A stretch of 64,000 nt of DNA from Mycolicibacterium sp. S2-37 (GTDB lineage: Bacteria > Actinomycetota > Actinomycetes > Mycobacteriales > Mycobacteriaceae), in NCBI RefSeq assembly GCF_017352375.1, contig NZ_JAFEVR010000005.1, forward strand, positions 62,001 through 126,000, in the 5' to 3' direction. The notes below the pieces were generated by a model that was not told the origin of the DNA, ran no database searches, and was given only the letters and a program-made list of their open reading frames with translations. Position numbers and translations under genes: made by a program. Below are positions 17,819 to 26,770 of the stretch, in pieces (within the stretch, counting starts at the first letter, position 1; every line of letters begins with the position of its first letter).

Positions 17819-18941
17819 CATCGAGGCCGACGGGCGGGCCCTGCGATTCAGTCGTCGGGAGCGTGCGCTGGCCCAGATGGAGGCCCACGATCTCGACGTG
17901 CTGGTACTCGGCCGGCAGGCCAACGTCCGCTACATCTCCGGCGCCCCCCAGCTGTGGGTGGTGGGGACGCGGCCGTTCGGACCGATCTGTTCATTCGTGC
18001 GCGCCACCGGTGACATCCACCTCAACAGCACCTGGGATGAGGGCATCCCGGAGGAGATCCCCCACGAGCACCTGTACGGGTTCGCGTGGAACCCGATGAC
18101 CCTGGTGGGGATCATGCAGGGGATCAAGGGCGCCGATTCGGCACGGCGTGTCGGAACCGACGCGCTGACGCCCACGTTCGCCAAGCTGCTGCCCATGGTG
18201 TTCCCGAAGGCAGAGCTGGTCGACGCCGAGCCCGCGATGCGGGCTGCCCGCCGGATCAAGACCCCTGAGGAGGTGCGGGCGCTGCGCAGCGCGTTGTCGG
18301 TGGCCGAGGCGGGCCTGGCGGCGGGTGTTGCCGAGCTCGCTCCGGGAATCACCGAGAAGGCTCTCGCCGGAACGGTTTTGGAGGCCGAGGCCGCCGGTGG
18401 GGTGAGCACCCCAGCCACCCAGGACGCCGCGTGGGTGACCTCCAAAGAGCATCCGTGGCGTCGTGCCGAAGGTACCGGTCGAGTTCGTGAGGGTGACCTG
18501 GTGGCGTTGTCGGCAGGCGTGCTGGCGGACGGATACGTGGCCGAGGTGGCCCGGACGCTCTATGTCGGTGAGCCGACCGAGGCCGTGCGCGCGCTGTACC
18601 GGCGTCGGGACGACCTGTGGGACAGGTTGGTCGAGGTATGCCGGCCCGGCGTCACCACGAGTGCCTTGCTGGACGCGTATGCACAGGCCGGTGAGCGCGT
18701 GCCGGTCATGCCGGTGGCGCACGGACTGGGGCTGGGTTTCGACCCGCCGGTGGTGTCACCGGATCTGCGAGCGACCGCGGAATCCGACACCCTCGACGAG
18801 GGCATGGTGCTCGCGGTGGCCGCCTACGTCTGGGAACCGGGCGTCGGTGCGGTGTTCAGCCGCGATGCGGTGTTGATCACCGCCGACGGCGCCGAGATAC
18901 TCACGGCCGCCCCGGCTTACGGTGAGGCCGTCAGTGGCTGA
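17808..18941 (+). CDS. M24-family creatinase-like protein with lost metal ligands
   Basis: A 377-residue protein with the same fold as its upstream neighbour. The metal site is degenerate: the first Asp pair region reads VALSAGVLADGYVAEVARTL, the first Glu position reads VLAVAAYVW and the second Glu region reads FSRDAVLIT. Only His in HGLGLGF remains. It therefore cannot bind the usual two metals. It may act like metal-free creatinase, or as a regulatory or structural partner of the intact paralogue, with which it probably forms a complex. The ATG at 17808 overlaps the previous gene by 11 nt; an ATG at 17796 is also in frame. Confidence 0.78.
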   Translation: MGIDIEADGRALRFSRRERALAQMEAHDLDVLVLGRQANVRYISGAPQLWVVGTRPFGPICSFVRATGDIHLNSTWDEGIPEEIPHEHLYGFAWNPMTLVGIMQGIKGADSARRVGTDALTPTFAKLLPMVFPKAELVDAEPAMRAARRIKTPEEVRALRSALSVAEAGLAAGVAELAPGITEKALAGTVLEAEAAGGVSTPATQDAAWVTSKEHPWRRAEGTGRVREGDLVALSAGVLADGYVAEVARTLYVGEPTEAVRALYRRRDDLWDRLVEVCRPGVTTSALLDAYAQAGERVPVMPVAHGLGLGFDPPVVSPDLRATAESDTLDEGMVLAVAAYVWEPGVGAVFSRDAVLITADGAEILTAAPAYGEAVSG

Positions 18942-19872
18942 TCGGCCTTCGCCGGAGGAGATCATCCTCTACGCCAAGGACCCGAAGACCAAGATCGCGA
19001 CGATCACGTTCAACCGTCCCGATTTCCTGAATGCGCCGACATCGGCCGCGCGGCTGCGGTACGCGGATCTGTTGCGCGGCGCCAGCGTCGACGACGACGT
19101 CAAGGTGGTCGTGATCCGCGGCGTCGGGGACAACCTCGGAAGCGGCGCCGATCTCCCTGACTTCATGGCGAGCACCGACGCCGACCGCCTCGCCGAACTG
19201 CGGGTCGACGACCCGGATGTGACGTATCCGCCCAAACATTCCTTCCGGCACGGTGCCACGATGGGCGCGTGGTATGCCAACGCGGCAGCAGGCAACCGCG
19301 CGTTGCAGGAGCTGAAGAAGATCAGCATCGTCGAGGCCAAGGGCTACTGCTACGGCTGGCACTTCTATCAGTGCGCGGACGCCGACATGGTGATCTCCAG
19401 TGATGACGCGCTGTTCGGTCATCCATCGTTCCGCTACTACGGGTGGGGTCCACGGATGTGGACCTGGGTGCTGACCATGGGTCTGCGGCCGTTTCAGGAG
19501 ATGGTGTTCACCGGTCGGCCGTTCACCGCCGACGAGATGAAGGCCTGCAACTTCGTCAACACGGTGGTGCCCAGGGATCGGCTCGAGGACGAGGTGGCGA
19601 AGTACGCCTCGGCGTGCGCCCGGAATCGGCCCGTGGACAGTGTGTTCCAGCAGAAGATGTTCTTCGAGGTGGTCAAGCAGTTCCAGGGCGAATATCTGGG
19701 CAGCGTGCTGTCCGCGGTGTTCGAATCGCTCGGTGGGGCGGCCCGTCCGGACGCCGGTGACTTCATGCTCGGCGACGCCATCGACGCCGGGCTCGCCGAC
19801 GCCGTGAACGACAACGACGCGAAGTTCCCGCCCGAGTTCCGGCTCAGCAAGTCGAGAAGGCAGGCCGAATGA
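18934..19872 (+). CDS. enoyl-CoA hydratase/isomerase (crotonase) family protein
   Basis: A 312-residue crotonase-fold protein, longer than the usual ~260. ATITFNRPDFLNAP and IRGVGDNLGSGADLPDF correspond to the first oxyanion strand. The second oxyanion loop, normally GxCxGGG, reads KGYCYGWHFYQC, with Trp-His replacing glycines. An insertion around residues 90-125 is specific to this subgroup. The reaction may therefore be hydrolysis, isomerisation or retro-Claisen cleavage instead of simple hydration. GTG start at 18934 with an 8-nt overlap. The stop overlaps the CaiB-type gene (ATGA), so it very likely works on the CoA ester formed by that transferase. Confidence 0.82.
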   Translation: MADRPSPEEIILYAKDPKTKIATITFNRPDFLNAPTSAARLRYADLLRGASVDDDVKVVVIRGVGDNLGSGADLPDFMASTDADRLAELRVDDPDVTYPPKHSFRHGATMGAWYANAAAGNRALQELKKISIVEAKGYCYGWHFYQCADADMVISSDDALFGHPSFRYYGWGPRMWTWVLTMGLRPFQEMVFTGRPFTADEMKACNFVNTVVPRDRLEDEVAKYASACARNRPVDSVFQQKMFFEVVKQFQGEYLGSVLSAVFESLGGAARPDAGDFMLGDAIDAGLADAVNDNDAKFPPEFRLSKSRRQAE

Positions 19873-22274
19873 CCTCCGCCAGTGCGCCGTTGACCGGGGT
19901 GCGCATCGTCGATCTGTCGACCGGGATCGCCGGTGCCTACTGCACCAAGCTGCTGGTCGACGGCGGCGCCGAGATCATCAAAGTGGAGTCGCCCCAGGGT
20001 GATCCGCTGCGCCGGTGGTCTGCGTCGGGGGCGGACACCGGTGCCGACGGCGCCCTGTTCAGTTTCCTCGCCTGCGGCAAGCGCAGCGTCGTGGCCGAGG
20101 TGAGTGATCAGGAGTTCGTCGACGACCTGCTGACCTCCGCCGACGCGGTCGTCTGGTCGCGCGGTTCGGCGGTGGCCGAGCACCCGCAGTTCGCCCCGGC
20201 CGCCATCCACCGCCGCCATCCCACCCTGACGGTCGCGGCGATCACGCCGTTCGGTCTCGACGGACCGTGGGCGGACCGGCCCGCGACGGAGTTCACACTG
20301 CAGGCCTGGTCGGGCGGCATCGTCGGGCTGGGGCGTGGATCGGCCGACCGGGCACCCGTTTACGTCGGCGGGCAGGTCGGTGAGTATCTCGCCGGGGCCT
20401 ACGCCAGTGTCGCGATACTGGCCAGCCGCAGGCGCGGCGTCGGGGAGCTGATCGACCTGTCCATGCTCGAGACGCAGGTCCTGGGTCTCACGTACTACCC
20501 GGTGACGTATCACCAGATGCTGGGACGTCCGTGGCGTGACGCCCGCAGGCTGACGGTGCCGGGTATCGCCCGCGCCAAGGACGGACTCGTCGACGTGGGC
20601 TGCGGAACAGCCCAGCAGTGGTTCGACCTGTGTGCGATGACCGGGCACGAGGAGTGGATCGACGAGAACTCCCCACTGACCATCACCCAGCAGGCCAACG
20701 AGAAGGCCGACGAGCTCTACGCTTGGGTCGCCGACCAGACCGTCGACGAGATCCGGGACCTCGCAACGGCGTTCCGCATACCCAACGCCCCGGTCGCCAA
20801 CGGCGAGAACATCACCGGTCTCGACCACTTCGTCGAGCGGGGTTCGTTCGTCACCAACCCCCGCGACGGCTTCACCCAGCCGGGCCCGCCGTATCGGCTC
20901 GACCCGGCGGTGTTGCGCGCGCCGGAGGCGGCGCCCCGGCTCGGCGAGCACACCGACCACTACCGCCGAAACGAACAAACGGGTCAAGAAAAGCCCGAAT
21001 CGGGCGCCGAAATGTCCGTTTCGGCGCCGTGTGCGCTGCCGTTCGAGGGCCTGCGCGTCCTCGACCTGACGACGTTCTGGGCCGGCCCGTCGTGCACCCA
21101 CATCCTGGCTCTGCTCGGAGCAGAGGTCATCCACGTCGAATCGACCCGTCGTCCCGACGGCACCCGGCTGATCGCGGGTATACCGGCGACCGAGGAACTG
21201 TGGTGGGAACGCTCGCCCATCTTCTCGGGCCTCAACACGAACAAGAAGGGCGTCACGCTCGATCTGGGCACCGAGCGGGGCCGCGACCTGCTCAAGCGGT
21301 TCATCGCGACCGCCGACGTGGTGGTCGAGAACTTCACCCCGCGGGTGATGGACCAGATCGGGCTCGATTTCGCCGCCGTGTCCGCGTTGCGCTCCGACGC
21401 GATCCTGGTGCGCATGCCCGGCTTCGGTCTCGACGGCCCCTGGCGCGACAACCCGGCGTTCGCCTACGTCATCGAGGCGGCCGCGGGGATCAGCTGGCTC
21501 ACCGGCTATCCCGACCGCAACCCCTACGAGCCCTATTCGGTGGGCGACCCGAACGCCGGCGTCCACGCCGCGCACGGACTGCTTCTCGCGCTGGAGCATC
21601 GCCGCCGCACCGGTGAGGGTGTCCTCGTCGAGGCCGCCATGGTCGACGCCGCGCTCAACGTGGCCGCCGAACAGGTCATCGAATACACCGCCTACGGCGC
21701 GCTGCTGCGCCGCGACGGTAACCGCGGTCCGACGGCCGCGCCGCAGAACCTCTACCGCAGCAGGGGCACAGACGAATTCGGCCGCGAGGACTGCTGGGTG
21801 GCCGTCGCCGTGCAGACCGACGACCAGTGGGAGGCGTTGCGCACGGCGCTCGGCGGCCCCGAGTGGGCGGCGGATCCGGCGCTGGACACCGCACCCGGGC
21901 GGCGAGCCCGACACGATGTCATCGACGACCATCTCGGCCGGTGGTGCAGCGAGCGGTCCGGCGGTGAGATCGTTGAAACGCTCTGGGGGGCAGGTGTTCC
22001 GGTTGCGAAGGTGATGCAGCCGCACCGGCAGACCGAACTTCCGCAGCTCGCACACCGCGGATTCTTCGAACCGGTCGGTCACCCGGTCAACGACGACGCC
22101 CCGCACAGCGGGCTGCCGTTCCGGATGTCGGCCGGACCGGACCGATTCCACCGCGAGCCTGCGCCGCTGCTCGGCCAGCACAACGACGAGCTGCTCACCG
22201 CGCTGGGTCTGTCGCCGGCCGAGATCGACGCGCTGGAAGCCGACGGGGTCATCGGTCACCAACCGCCGCGCTGA
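19869..22274 (+). CDS. double-domain CaiB/BaiF family CoA-transferase
   Basis: An 801-residue fusion of two type III CoA-transferase domains (about residues 1-365 and 395-790), each about the size of a normal single-domain protein. Domain 1 opens with VRIVDLSTGIAGAYCTKLL; domain 2 with LRVLDLTTFWAGPSCTHIL. In domain 2 the catalytic Asp lies in SVGDPNAGVHAA. The equivalent site in domain 1 reads VGEYLAGAYA, with Glu in place of Asp. The linker (about 365-395) is charged. It should move CoA from a donor acyl-CoA to the pathway acid. The fusion replaces the dimer of separate chains seen in most relatives. Only the second active site looks standard. Confidence 0.87.
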   Translation: MTSASAPLTGVRIVDLSTGIAGAYCTKLLVDGGAEIIKVESPQGDPLRRWSASGADTGADGALFSFLACGKRSVVAEVSDQEFVDDLLTSADAVVWSRGSAVAEHPQFAPAAIHRRHPTLTVAAITPFGLDGPWADRPATEFTLQAWSGGIVGLGRGSADRAPVYVGGQVGEYLAGAYASVAILASRRRGVGELIDLSMLETQVLGLTYYPVTYHQMLGRPWRDARRLTVPGIARAKDGLVDVGCGTAQQWFDLCAMTGHEEWIDENSPLTITQQANEKADELYAWVADQTVDEIRDLATAFRIPNAPVANGENITGLDHFVERGSFVTNPRDGFTQPGPPYRLDPAVLRAPEAAPRLGEHTDHYRRNEQTGQEKPESGAEMSVSAPCALPFEGLRVLDLTTFWAGPSCTHILALLGAEVIHVESTRRPDGTRLIAGIPATEELWWERSPIFSGLNTNKKGVTLDLGTERGRDLLKRFIATADVVVENFTPRVMDQIGLDFAAVSALRSDAILVRMPGFGLDGPWRDNPAFAYVIEAAAGISWLTGYPDRNPYEPYSVGDPNAGVHAAHGLLLALEHRRRTGEGVLVEAAMVDAALNVAAEQVIEYTAYGALLRRDGNRGPTAAPQNLYRSRGTDEFGREDCWVAVAVQTDDQWEALRTALGGPEWAADPALDTAPGRRARHDVIDDHLGRWCSERSGGEIVETLWGAGVPVAKVMQPHRQTELPQLAHRGFFEPVGHPVNDDAPHSGLPFRMSAGPDRFHREPAPLLGQHNDELLTALGLSPAEIDALEADGVIGHQPPR

Positions 22275-22291
22275 CTGGTTGACTGAACCGC

Positions 22292-23098
22292 ATGGCCATC
22301 ACACCGTCGGACATCATGCTCACCGGGCGGGTCGCCGTCGTCACCGGCGGCGGGACCGGCATCGGACGTGGTATCGCCGCGGCGCTCGCGGCTTTCGGCG
22401 CGCGCGTGGCGATCTGGGAGCGCGACGCCGAGAGCTGTGCGGCCGCCGCCGAGGCGGCCGGCGGGCTCGGTATCGTCACCGATGTCCGGGACAGCGAACA
22501 GGTGGTCGCCGCACTCGAACGTACCGAGGCGGAGCTGGGCACCCCGACCATCCTCGTCAACAACGCGGGCGGCACATTCTCCTCACCGATCCTGGAGACC
22601 AGCGAGAACGCATGGGACGCCCTGTACCGGGCCAATCTCAAACACGTGCTGCTGTGCACGCAGCGGGTGGCACAACGCATCGTCGCCGCCGGGTTGGGCG
22701 GCAGCGTCATCAACGTGACCTCGATCGAGGGGGTGCGGGCCGCACCCGGATACGCGGCGTACGCAGCCGCCAAGGCCGGGGTGATCAACTACACCAAGAC
22801 CGCCGCGTTCGAACTCGCACCGCACGGTGTCCGGATCAACGCATTGGCGCCCGACGTGATCGTCACCGAGGGCCTGCTGGCACTGTCCCCCGGTGGCCTG
22901 CCGCCGGGGATCGGTGACGCCATCCCGATGGGCAGGCCCGGCAGCGTGGACGAGATCGCCGGCGCCGCGGTGTTCCTGGCATCTGACCTGTCGAGCTATC
23001 TCACCGGCGAGACGTTGCATGTCGACGGCGGCACGCACGCAGCGGGCGGCTGGTATCGCCACCCGCAGACCGGCGCCCCCACCCTCGGCCCGGGTTAA
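22292..23098 (+). CDS. short-chain dehydrogenase/reductase
   Basis: A 268-residue SDR with VAVVTGGGTGIGRGIAAAL near residue 13, VNNAGGTF, NVTSIEG with the catalytic Ser and YAAYAAAKAGVINY with Tyr/Lys; LHVDGG ends the core. It starts 17 nt after the CoA-transferase stop and ends the plus-strand operon. Its TAA shares TTAA with the convergent epimerase gene. Likely a 3-hydroxyacyl-CoA or alcohol dehydrogenase in the same pathway. Confidence 0.82.
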   Translation: MAITPSDIMLTGRVAVVTGGGTGIGRGIAAALAAFGARVAIWERDAESCAAAAEAAGGLGIVTDVRDSEQVVAALERTEAELGTPTILVNNAGGTFSSPILETSENAWDALYRANLKHVLLCTQRVAQRIVAAGLGGSVINVTSIEGVRAAPGYAAYAAAKAGVINYTKTAAFELAPHGVRINALAPDVIVTEGLLALSPGGLPPGIGDAIPMGRPGSVDEIAGAAVFLASDLSSYLTGETLHVDGGTHAAGGWYRHPQTGAPTLGPG

Positions 23099-24156
23099 CG
23101 GTCGAGTCCGGGCTCACCGAGTCTGGCGCGGATCGCCGCCCACGGGTCGGCGTAGCGGCCGGGGTGGTTGCGGTAGGCGCCGTGGCGCGCGACGAAGATC
23201 CGCGCCAGCGGTGCGATCAGCTGCATCGGATAACGCAGCAGACCCGTCTGTCTGCTCATCTCGGCCAGCATGTCGGGCCACGAATGATGTTGAAACCCCA
23301 ACGCTTCCTGGGCTCGCGTCGCGTCCATCCAGTCGGTGATGAACCATGCGTCGTCACGGTCAGGATCACCGGGGCGCCCCGGCGGCAGCGCGCGCGCCAT
23401 CCCTCTGGCCCCCGCGAGTGCCCGCCCGACCTCACCCTGGCGCAGTTTGTGGGAGTCGTCGCCCGCGATGAGCAGGATCTCGCCGATCACGTCGGCGGTG
23501 GTGGCTGCGGCGAAGGCCCATGCCACATCCCGGACGTCCACGCTGTGCAGCCGGCCATCGGTGGGCAGCGCACTCTCGAAGAACAGGGCGTCGGTGGTGA
23601 ACGGCATCGCCTTGGGCTCCACGCTGAGCACGCCGCCGAGCCGCAGCACCACCCACTCGAGGCTGGACGCGCGCACGATCTCCTCGGCCTCCAGTTTGTG
23701 GCCGCCGTACAACTCGGTGGGATTGGGCGGGGTGTCCGCGGTCACCGGTTCAGCGTGGCGGTGCGGGTTTCGCGCGCCGTATACGGCGTTGCTCGACGCC
23801 TGGACGAACCTCGGCCGGTCGGGCAGCGCCTCGGCCGCCCGTACCAGCGTCGCGGTGGCGTCCACATTGACCTTCCGCGCCACCTTCGGATTGCGGTAGA
23901 TCGGGGGCGGTATCACCGCGGCCAGATGGATGATCGCCGCCGGTGACACCTCGGCCAGCAAATTCTGGACCTGTGCGGCGTCGGTGAGGTCCGCCCAACG
24001 TGCCTCCGCGCCGCCGGGCAGTGCCGAGGCGGCCTTGCGGTTGGCGTCGGTCTGCAGGTCGGTGGCGATGACGCGTCGGCCGAGTTGCGCTAGCCGACGT
24101 ACCGTCTGGGAACCGACCAGCCCGAAACCACCGGTGACGAGTACGGCGTCTGACAT
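23095..24156 (-). CDS. NAD-dependent epimerase/dehydratase family protein
   Basis: A 353-residue extended SDR. AVLVTGGFGLVGSQTV near residue 5 binds NAD(P), HLAAVIPPP marks the central sheet, and ASSNAVYGARN plus ELYGGHKLEAEE supply Ser/Tyr/Lys (YGGHK). The extended class includes sugar epimerases, 3-beta-hydroxysteroid dehydrogenases and aldehyde reductases. A sterol- or hydroxyl-oxidising role would suit the neighbourhood but is not shown by motifs. Monocistronic on the minus strand, divergent from the acyltransferase gene. Confidence 0.78.
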   Translation of the reverse strand: MSDAVLVTGGFGLVGSQTVRRLAQLGRRVIATDLQTDANRKAASALPGGAEARWADLTDAAQVQNLLAEVSPAAIIHLAAVIPPPIYRNPKVARKVNVDATATLVRAAEALPDRPRFVQASSNAVYGARNPHRHAEPVTADTPPNPTELYGGHKLEAEEIVRASSLEWVVLRLGGVLSVEPKAMPFTTDALFFESALPTDGRLHSVDVRDVAWAFAAATTADVIGEILLIAGDDSHKLRQGEVGRALAGARGMARALPPGRPGDPDRDDAWFITDWMDATRAQEALGFQHHSWPDMLAEMSRQTGLLRYPMQLIAPLARIFVARHGAYRNHPGRYADPWAAIRARLGEPGLDR

Positions 24157-24258
24157 TCTTCTCCTGGAGGTCGGTACGCGGTAGAGCGACTATGGAATTC
24201 TCTTTTTCCGAGAGTAACGTAATCGCTGAGCTGCGATGATCAGCGCGTCAGGGGGACC
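24157..24258. promoter_or_regulatory. divergent promoter region, epimerase versus acyltransferase
   Basis: About 100 nt with an AT-rich core. It contains TTCTC (24198-24202) facing GAGAG (24210-24214) and a CGCTGA (24224-24229)/TCAGCG (24240-24245) inverted repeat. GGGGG just before 24259 serves as ribosome binding site. Confidence 0.4.
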
Positions 24259-25086
24259 ATGAGCGACGACAGCACCGACGGCGATACCCGGGTACCGCCT
24301 GACCGCCCAGAAGTGGCGAAGTGGGACCCGGAATTCACCGCGATGATCGCCAGGACCGCGGGTGCGCTGATCCGGCGCTACTTCCGCTCCGAGGTGCGCG
24401 ACATCGACGCGATCCCCGACGCCGGCGGCGCGCTGGTCGTGTCCAACCATTCCGGGGGCATGCTGACCCCGGACGTCCTGATCTTCGCGCCGGCCTTCTA
24501 CGACCGGTTCGGCTACGACCGGCCGGTGTACACACTGGCCCACTACGGGGTCTTCGTGCCGCCGCTGGGCAGCCTGCTGCGGCGCGCCGGCGTCATCGAG
24601 GCCAGCCGGGAGAACGCCGGTCAGGCCCTGCGCGACGGTGCCGTGGTGCTGGTGTTCCCCGGCGGTGACTACGACTCCTACCGTCCCACGTTCGAGAACA
24701 AGATCGACTTCGCCGGCCGGACGGGGTATGTGCGGACCGCGATCGAGGCCGGGGTGCCGATCGTGCCGATGGTGTCCATCGGCGGGCAGGAGACGCAGCT
24801 GTTCCTCGCTCGCGGCGATTCGCTCGCCCGGCGTTTGGGGCTCAAGAAGATCCGATTGGAGATCCTGCCGATCAGCTTCGGCTTCCCGTTCGGAGTGTCG
24901 GCGATCTTTCCGCCGAACCTTCCGCTGCCGGCCAAGGTGGTCAGCCGGGTGCTCGACCCGATCGACGTGGTTGCCCAGTTCGGCGAGAACCCCGATATCG
25001 CGGCGGTGGACGAGCACATCCGGTCGGTGATGCAGACTGCACTCGACGAACTGGCCCGCGAACGCCGGTTCCCGATACTGGGGTGA
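24259..25086 (+). CDS. lysophospholipid acyltransferase family protein (PlsC/MGAT-like)
   Basis: A 275-residue LPLAT-fold acyltransferase. VVSNHSGGMLTPD is the catalytic His-Asp block (about residue 62), in the MGAT-like rather than strict HX4D spacing. VLVFPGGDYDSYR is the conserved acceptor-binding block, and VPIVPMVSIGGQE follows. A short hydrophobic stretch may hold it to the membrane. The fadD gene lies 7 nt downstream and a WS/DGAT gene lies convergent to it, so acylation of a glycerol or alcohol in storage-lipid synthesis is plausible. Confidence 0.8.
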   Translation: MSDDSTDGDTRVPPDRPEVAKWDPEFTAMIARTAGALIRRYFRSEVRDIDAIPDAGGALVVSNHSGGMLTPDVLIFAPAFYDRFGYDRPVYTLAHYGVFVPPLGSLLRRAGVIEASRENAGQALRDGAVVLVFPGGDYDSYRPTFENKIDFAGRTGYVRTAIEAGVPIVPMVSIGGQETQLFLARGDSLARRLGLKKIRLEILPISFGFPFGVSAIFPPNLPLPAKVVSRVLDPIDVVAQFGENPDIAAVDEHIRSVMQTALDELARERRFPILG

Positions 25087-25093
25087 GGACACG

Positions 25094-26770
25094 GTGGACA
25101 CAGGCAGGTTGCTCAACGGCGGATTGGCCCAGGATGTGCTGACCAAGGTCGGCGCGAGCGCCGGTCTGATGCAGACGCTCTGGCGGGCACGGCTGCTCAC
25201 CCCGATGCGCCCGGACCGGTATCTGCGGATGGGCGCCGCGGTGCGCCGGGTCGGCATGACCGCGACGGTCGGCTTCGCCACGGCCGCGCAGCGCTGCCCG
25301 GACCGGCCCGGTCTGATCGACGAGCGGGGCACGTGCACGTTCAGACAGCTCGACGACGACTCCGATGCGCTCGCCACCGCGTTGCAGCGATTGCCCGGCG
25401 GAACCCCGGGCACGGTCGCGATCATGTGCCGCAACCACCGCGGCTTCGTCGAGGCGCTGCTGGCCGCCAACCGCATCGGCGCGGATGCGCTGCTGCTGAA
25501 CACCTCGTTCGCCGGCCCCGCGCTGGCCGAGGTCGTCGAGCGGGAGGGTGCCGACGTCGTCATCTACGACGACGAGTACACCGAGATCGTGGGTCGCGCG
25601 CTGGCCGGTAAACCGGATGCAGTGCACATCATCGCCTGGACCGATGACCCGGCTCGCGCGGAGACCACCGTCGACGCGCTGATCGACGCCCACCGCGGGC
25701 AGCGGCCGCGGCCCGCGCAGCGTAGCAGCGAGACGATCCTGCTGACCTCCGGCACGACCGGAACTCCCAAGGGCGCCAAGCGTTCTGCGGGCAGCGGCGG
25801 TGCCGGCGATCTCAAGGCCGTGCTCGACCGCACCCCGTGGCGGGCCGAGGAGACCACCGTCATCGTCGCCCCGATGTTCCACGCCTGGGGGTTCTCCCAG
25901 CTGTTGTTCGCCGCACTGCTGGCCTGCACCGTCGTCACTCGCCGCAAGTTCGACCCGGAGGCCACGCTGGCGCTGGTCGACGAGCACCGGGCCACCGGCC
26001 TGGTGGTGGTGCCGGTGATGTTCGACCGCATCATGGATCTGCCCGACGAGGTGCGCGCCCGCTACAGCGGCAGGTCACTGCGGTTCGCCACCGCGTCGGG
26101 ATCACGGATGCGACCCGATGTGGTCACCGCGTTCATGGACCAGTTCGGTGACGTCATCTACAACAACTACAACGCCACCGAGGCCGGGATGATCGCCACC
26201 GCGACACCCGCCGATCTGCGCGCCGCGCCCGACACCGCCGGAACACCGGCAGACGGTACGGAGATCCGCATCTTCGACCCCGAGTTCCGCGAACTGCCGG
26301 CCGGCGAGACGGGCAGCATCTTCGTCCGCAGCGGCACGCTGTTCGACGGATACACCTCGGGGGCGACCAAGGACTTCCACGACGGCTTCATGTCGTCGGG
26401 GGATATCGGATACCTCGACGAGAACGGTCGGCTGTTCGTCGTCGGCCGTGACGACGAGATGATCGTCTCCGGTGGCGAGAACGTCTATCCGATCGAGGTC
26501 GAGAAGACGTTGGCCGCCCACCCCGCAGTGGCCGAGGCCGCGGTGCTGGGGGTGGACGACGAAAAGTACGGTCAGCGGCTCGCGGCGTTCGTCGTACCGG
26601 CTGCCGGATCGTCGATCGGTGTCGACGAACTCAAACAGCATGTCCGCGACAATCTCGCGAATTACAAAGTGCCGCGCGACATCCTGGTGCTCGACGAGCT
26701 GCCGAGAGGTAACACCGGCAAGGTGCTGCGCAAGGATCTGCGCGAACACCTGGAGGGATCGACTGACTAA
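25094..26770 (+). CDS. acyl-CoA synthetase (AMP-binding, FadD family)
   Basis: A 558-residue ANL-superfamily ligase that activates a carboxylic acid via acyl-AMP to acyl-CoA. P-loop ILLTSGTTGTPKGAKR is near residue 215, APMFHAWGFSQ and YNNYNATEAG (A5) follow, GDIGYLDENGRLFVVGRDDE (A7/A8) and the C-terminal PRGNTGKVLRKDLR carries the catalytic Lys. Length is normal for FadD12/FadD2-like proteins. GTG start with GAGG 8 nt upstream. Cotranscribed with the acyltransferase. Its stop shares CTAA with the convergent WS/DGAT gene. Chain preference unknown. Confidence 0.88.
   Translation: MDTGRLLNGGLAQDVLTKVGASAGLMQTLWRARLLTPMRPDRYLRMGAAVRRVGMTATVGFATAAQRCPDRPGLIDERGTCTFRQLDDDSDALATALQRLPGGTPGTVAIMCRNHRGFVEALLAANRIGADALLLNTSFAGPALAEVVEREGADVVIYDDEYTEIVGRALAGKPDAVHIIAWTDDPARAETTVDALIDAHRGQRPRPAQRSSETILLTSGTTGTPKGAKRSAGSGGAGDLKAVLDRTPWRAEETTVIVAPMFHAWGFSQLLFAALLACTVVTRRKFDPEATLALVDEHRATGLVVVPVMFDRIMDLPDEVRARYSGRSLRFATASGSRMRPDVVTAFMDQFGDVIYNNYNATEAGMIATATPADLRAAPDTAGTPADGTEIRIFDPEFRELPAGETGSIFVRSGTLFDGYTSGATKDFHDGFMSSGDIGYLDENGRLFVVGRDDEMIVSGGENVYPIEVEKTLAAHPAVAEAAVLGVDDEKYGQRLAAFVVPAAGSSIGVDELKQHVRDNLANYKVPRDILVLDELPRGNTGKVLRKDLREHLEGSTD

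Noticed and set aside
19494..22262. A 922-codon open frame antisense to the crotonase and CoA-transferase genes
   Set aside because: It mirrors the codon structure of the sense genes, shows Arg/Gly/Val/Asp-rich low-information protein and has no domain motif, while the sense frames carry full family signatures. Typical GC-rich shadow frame.
24198..24214. TTCTC-N7-GAGAG as a member of the GAGAAY regulon
   Set aside because: Orientation, spacing and one arm differ from the three good sites. Kept only as a weak dyad of the divergent spacer.
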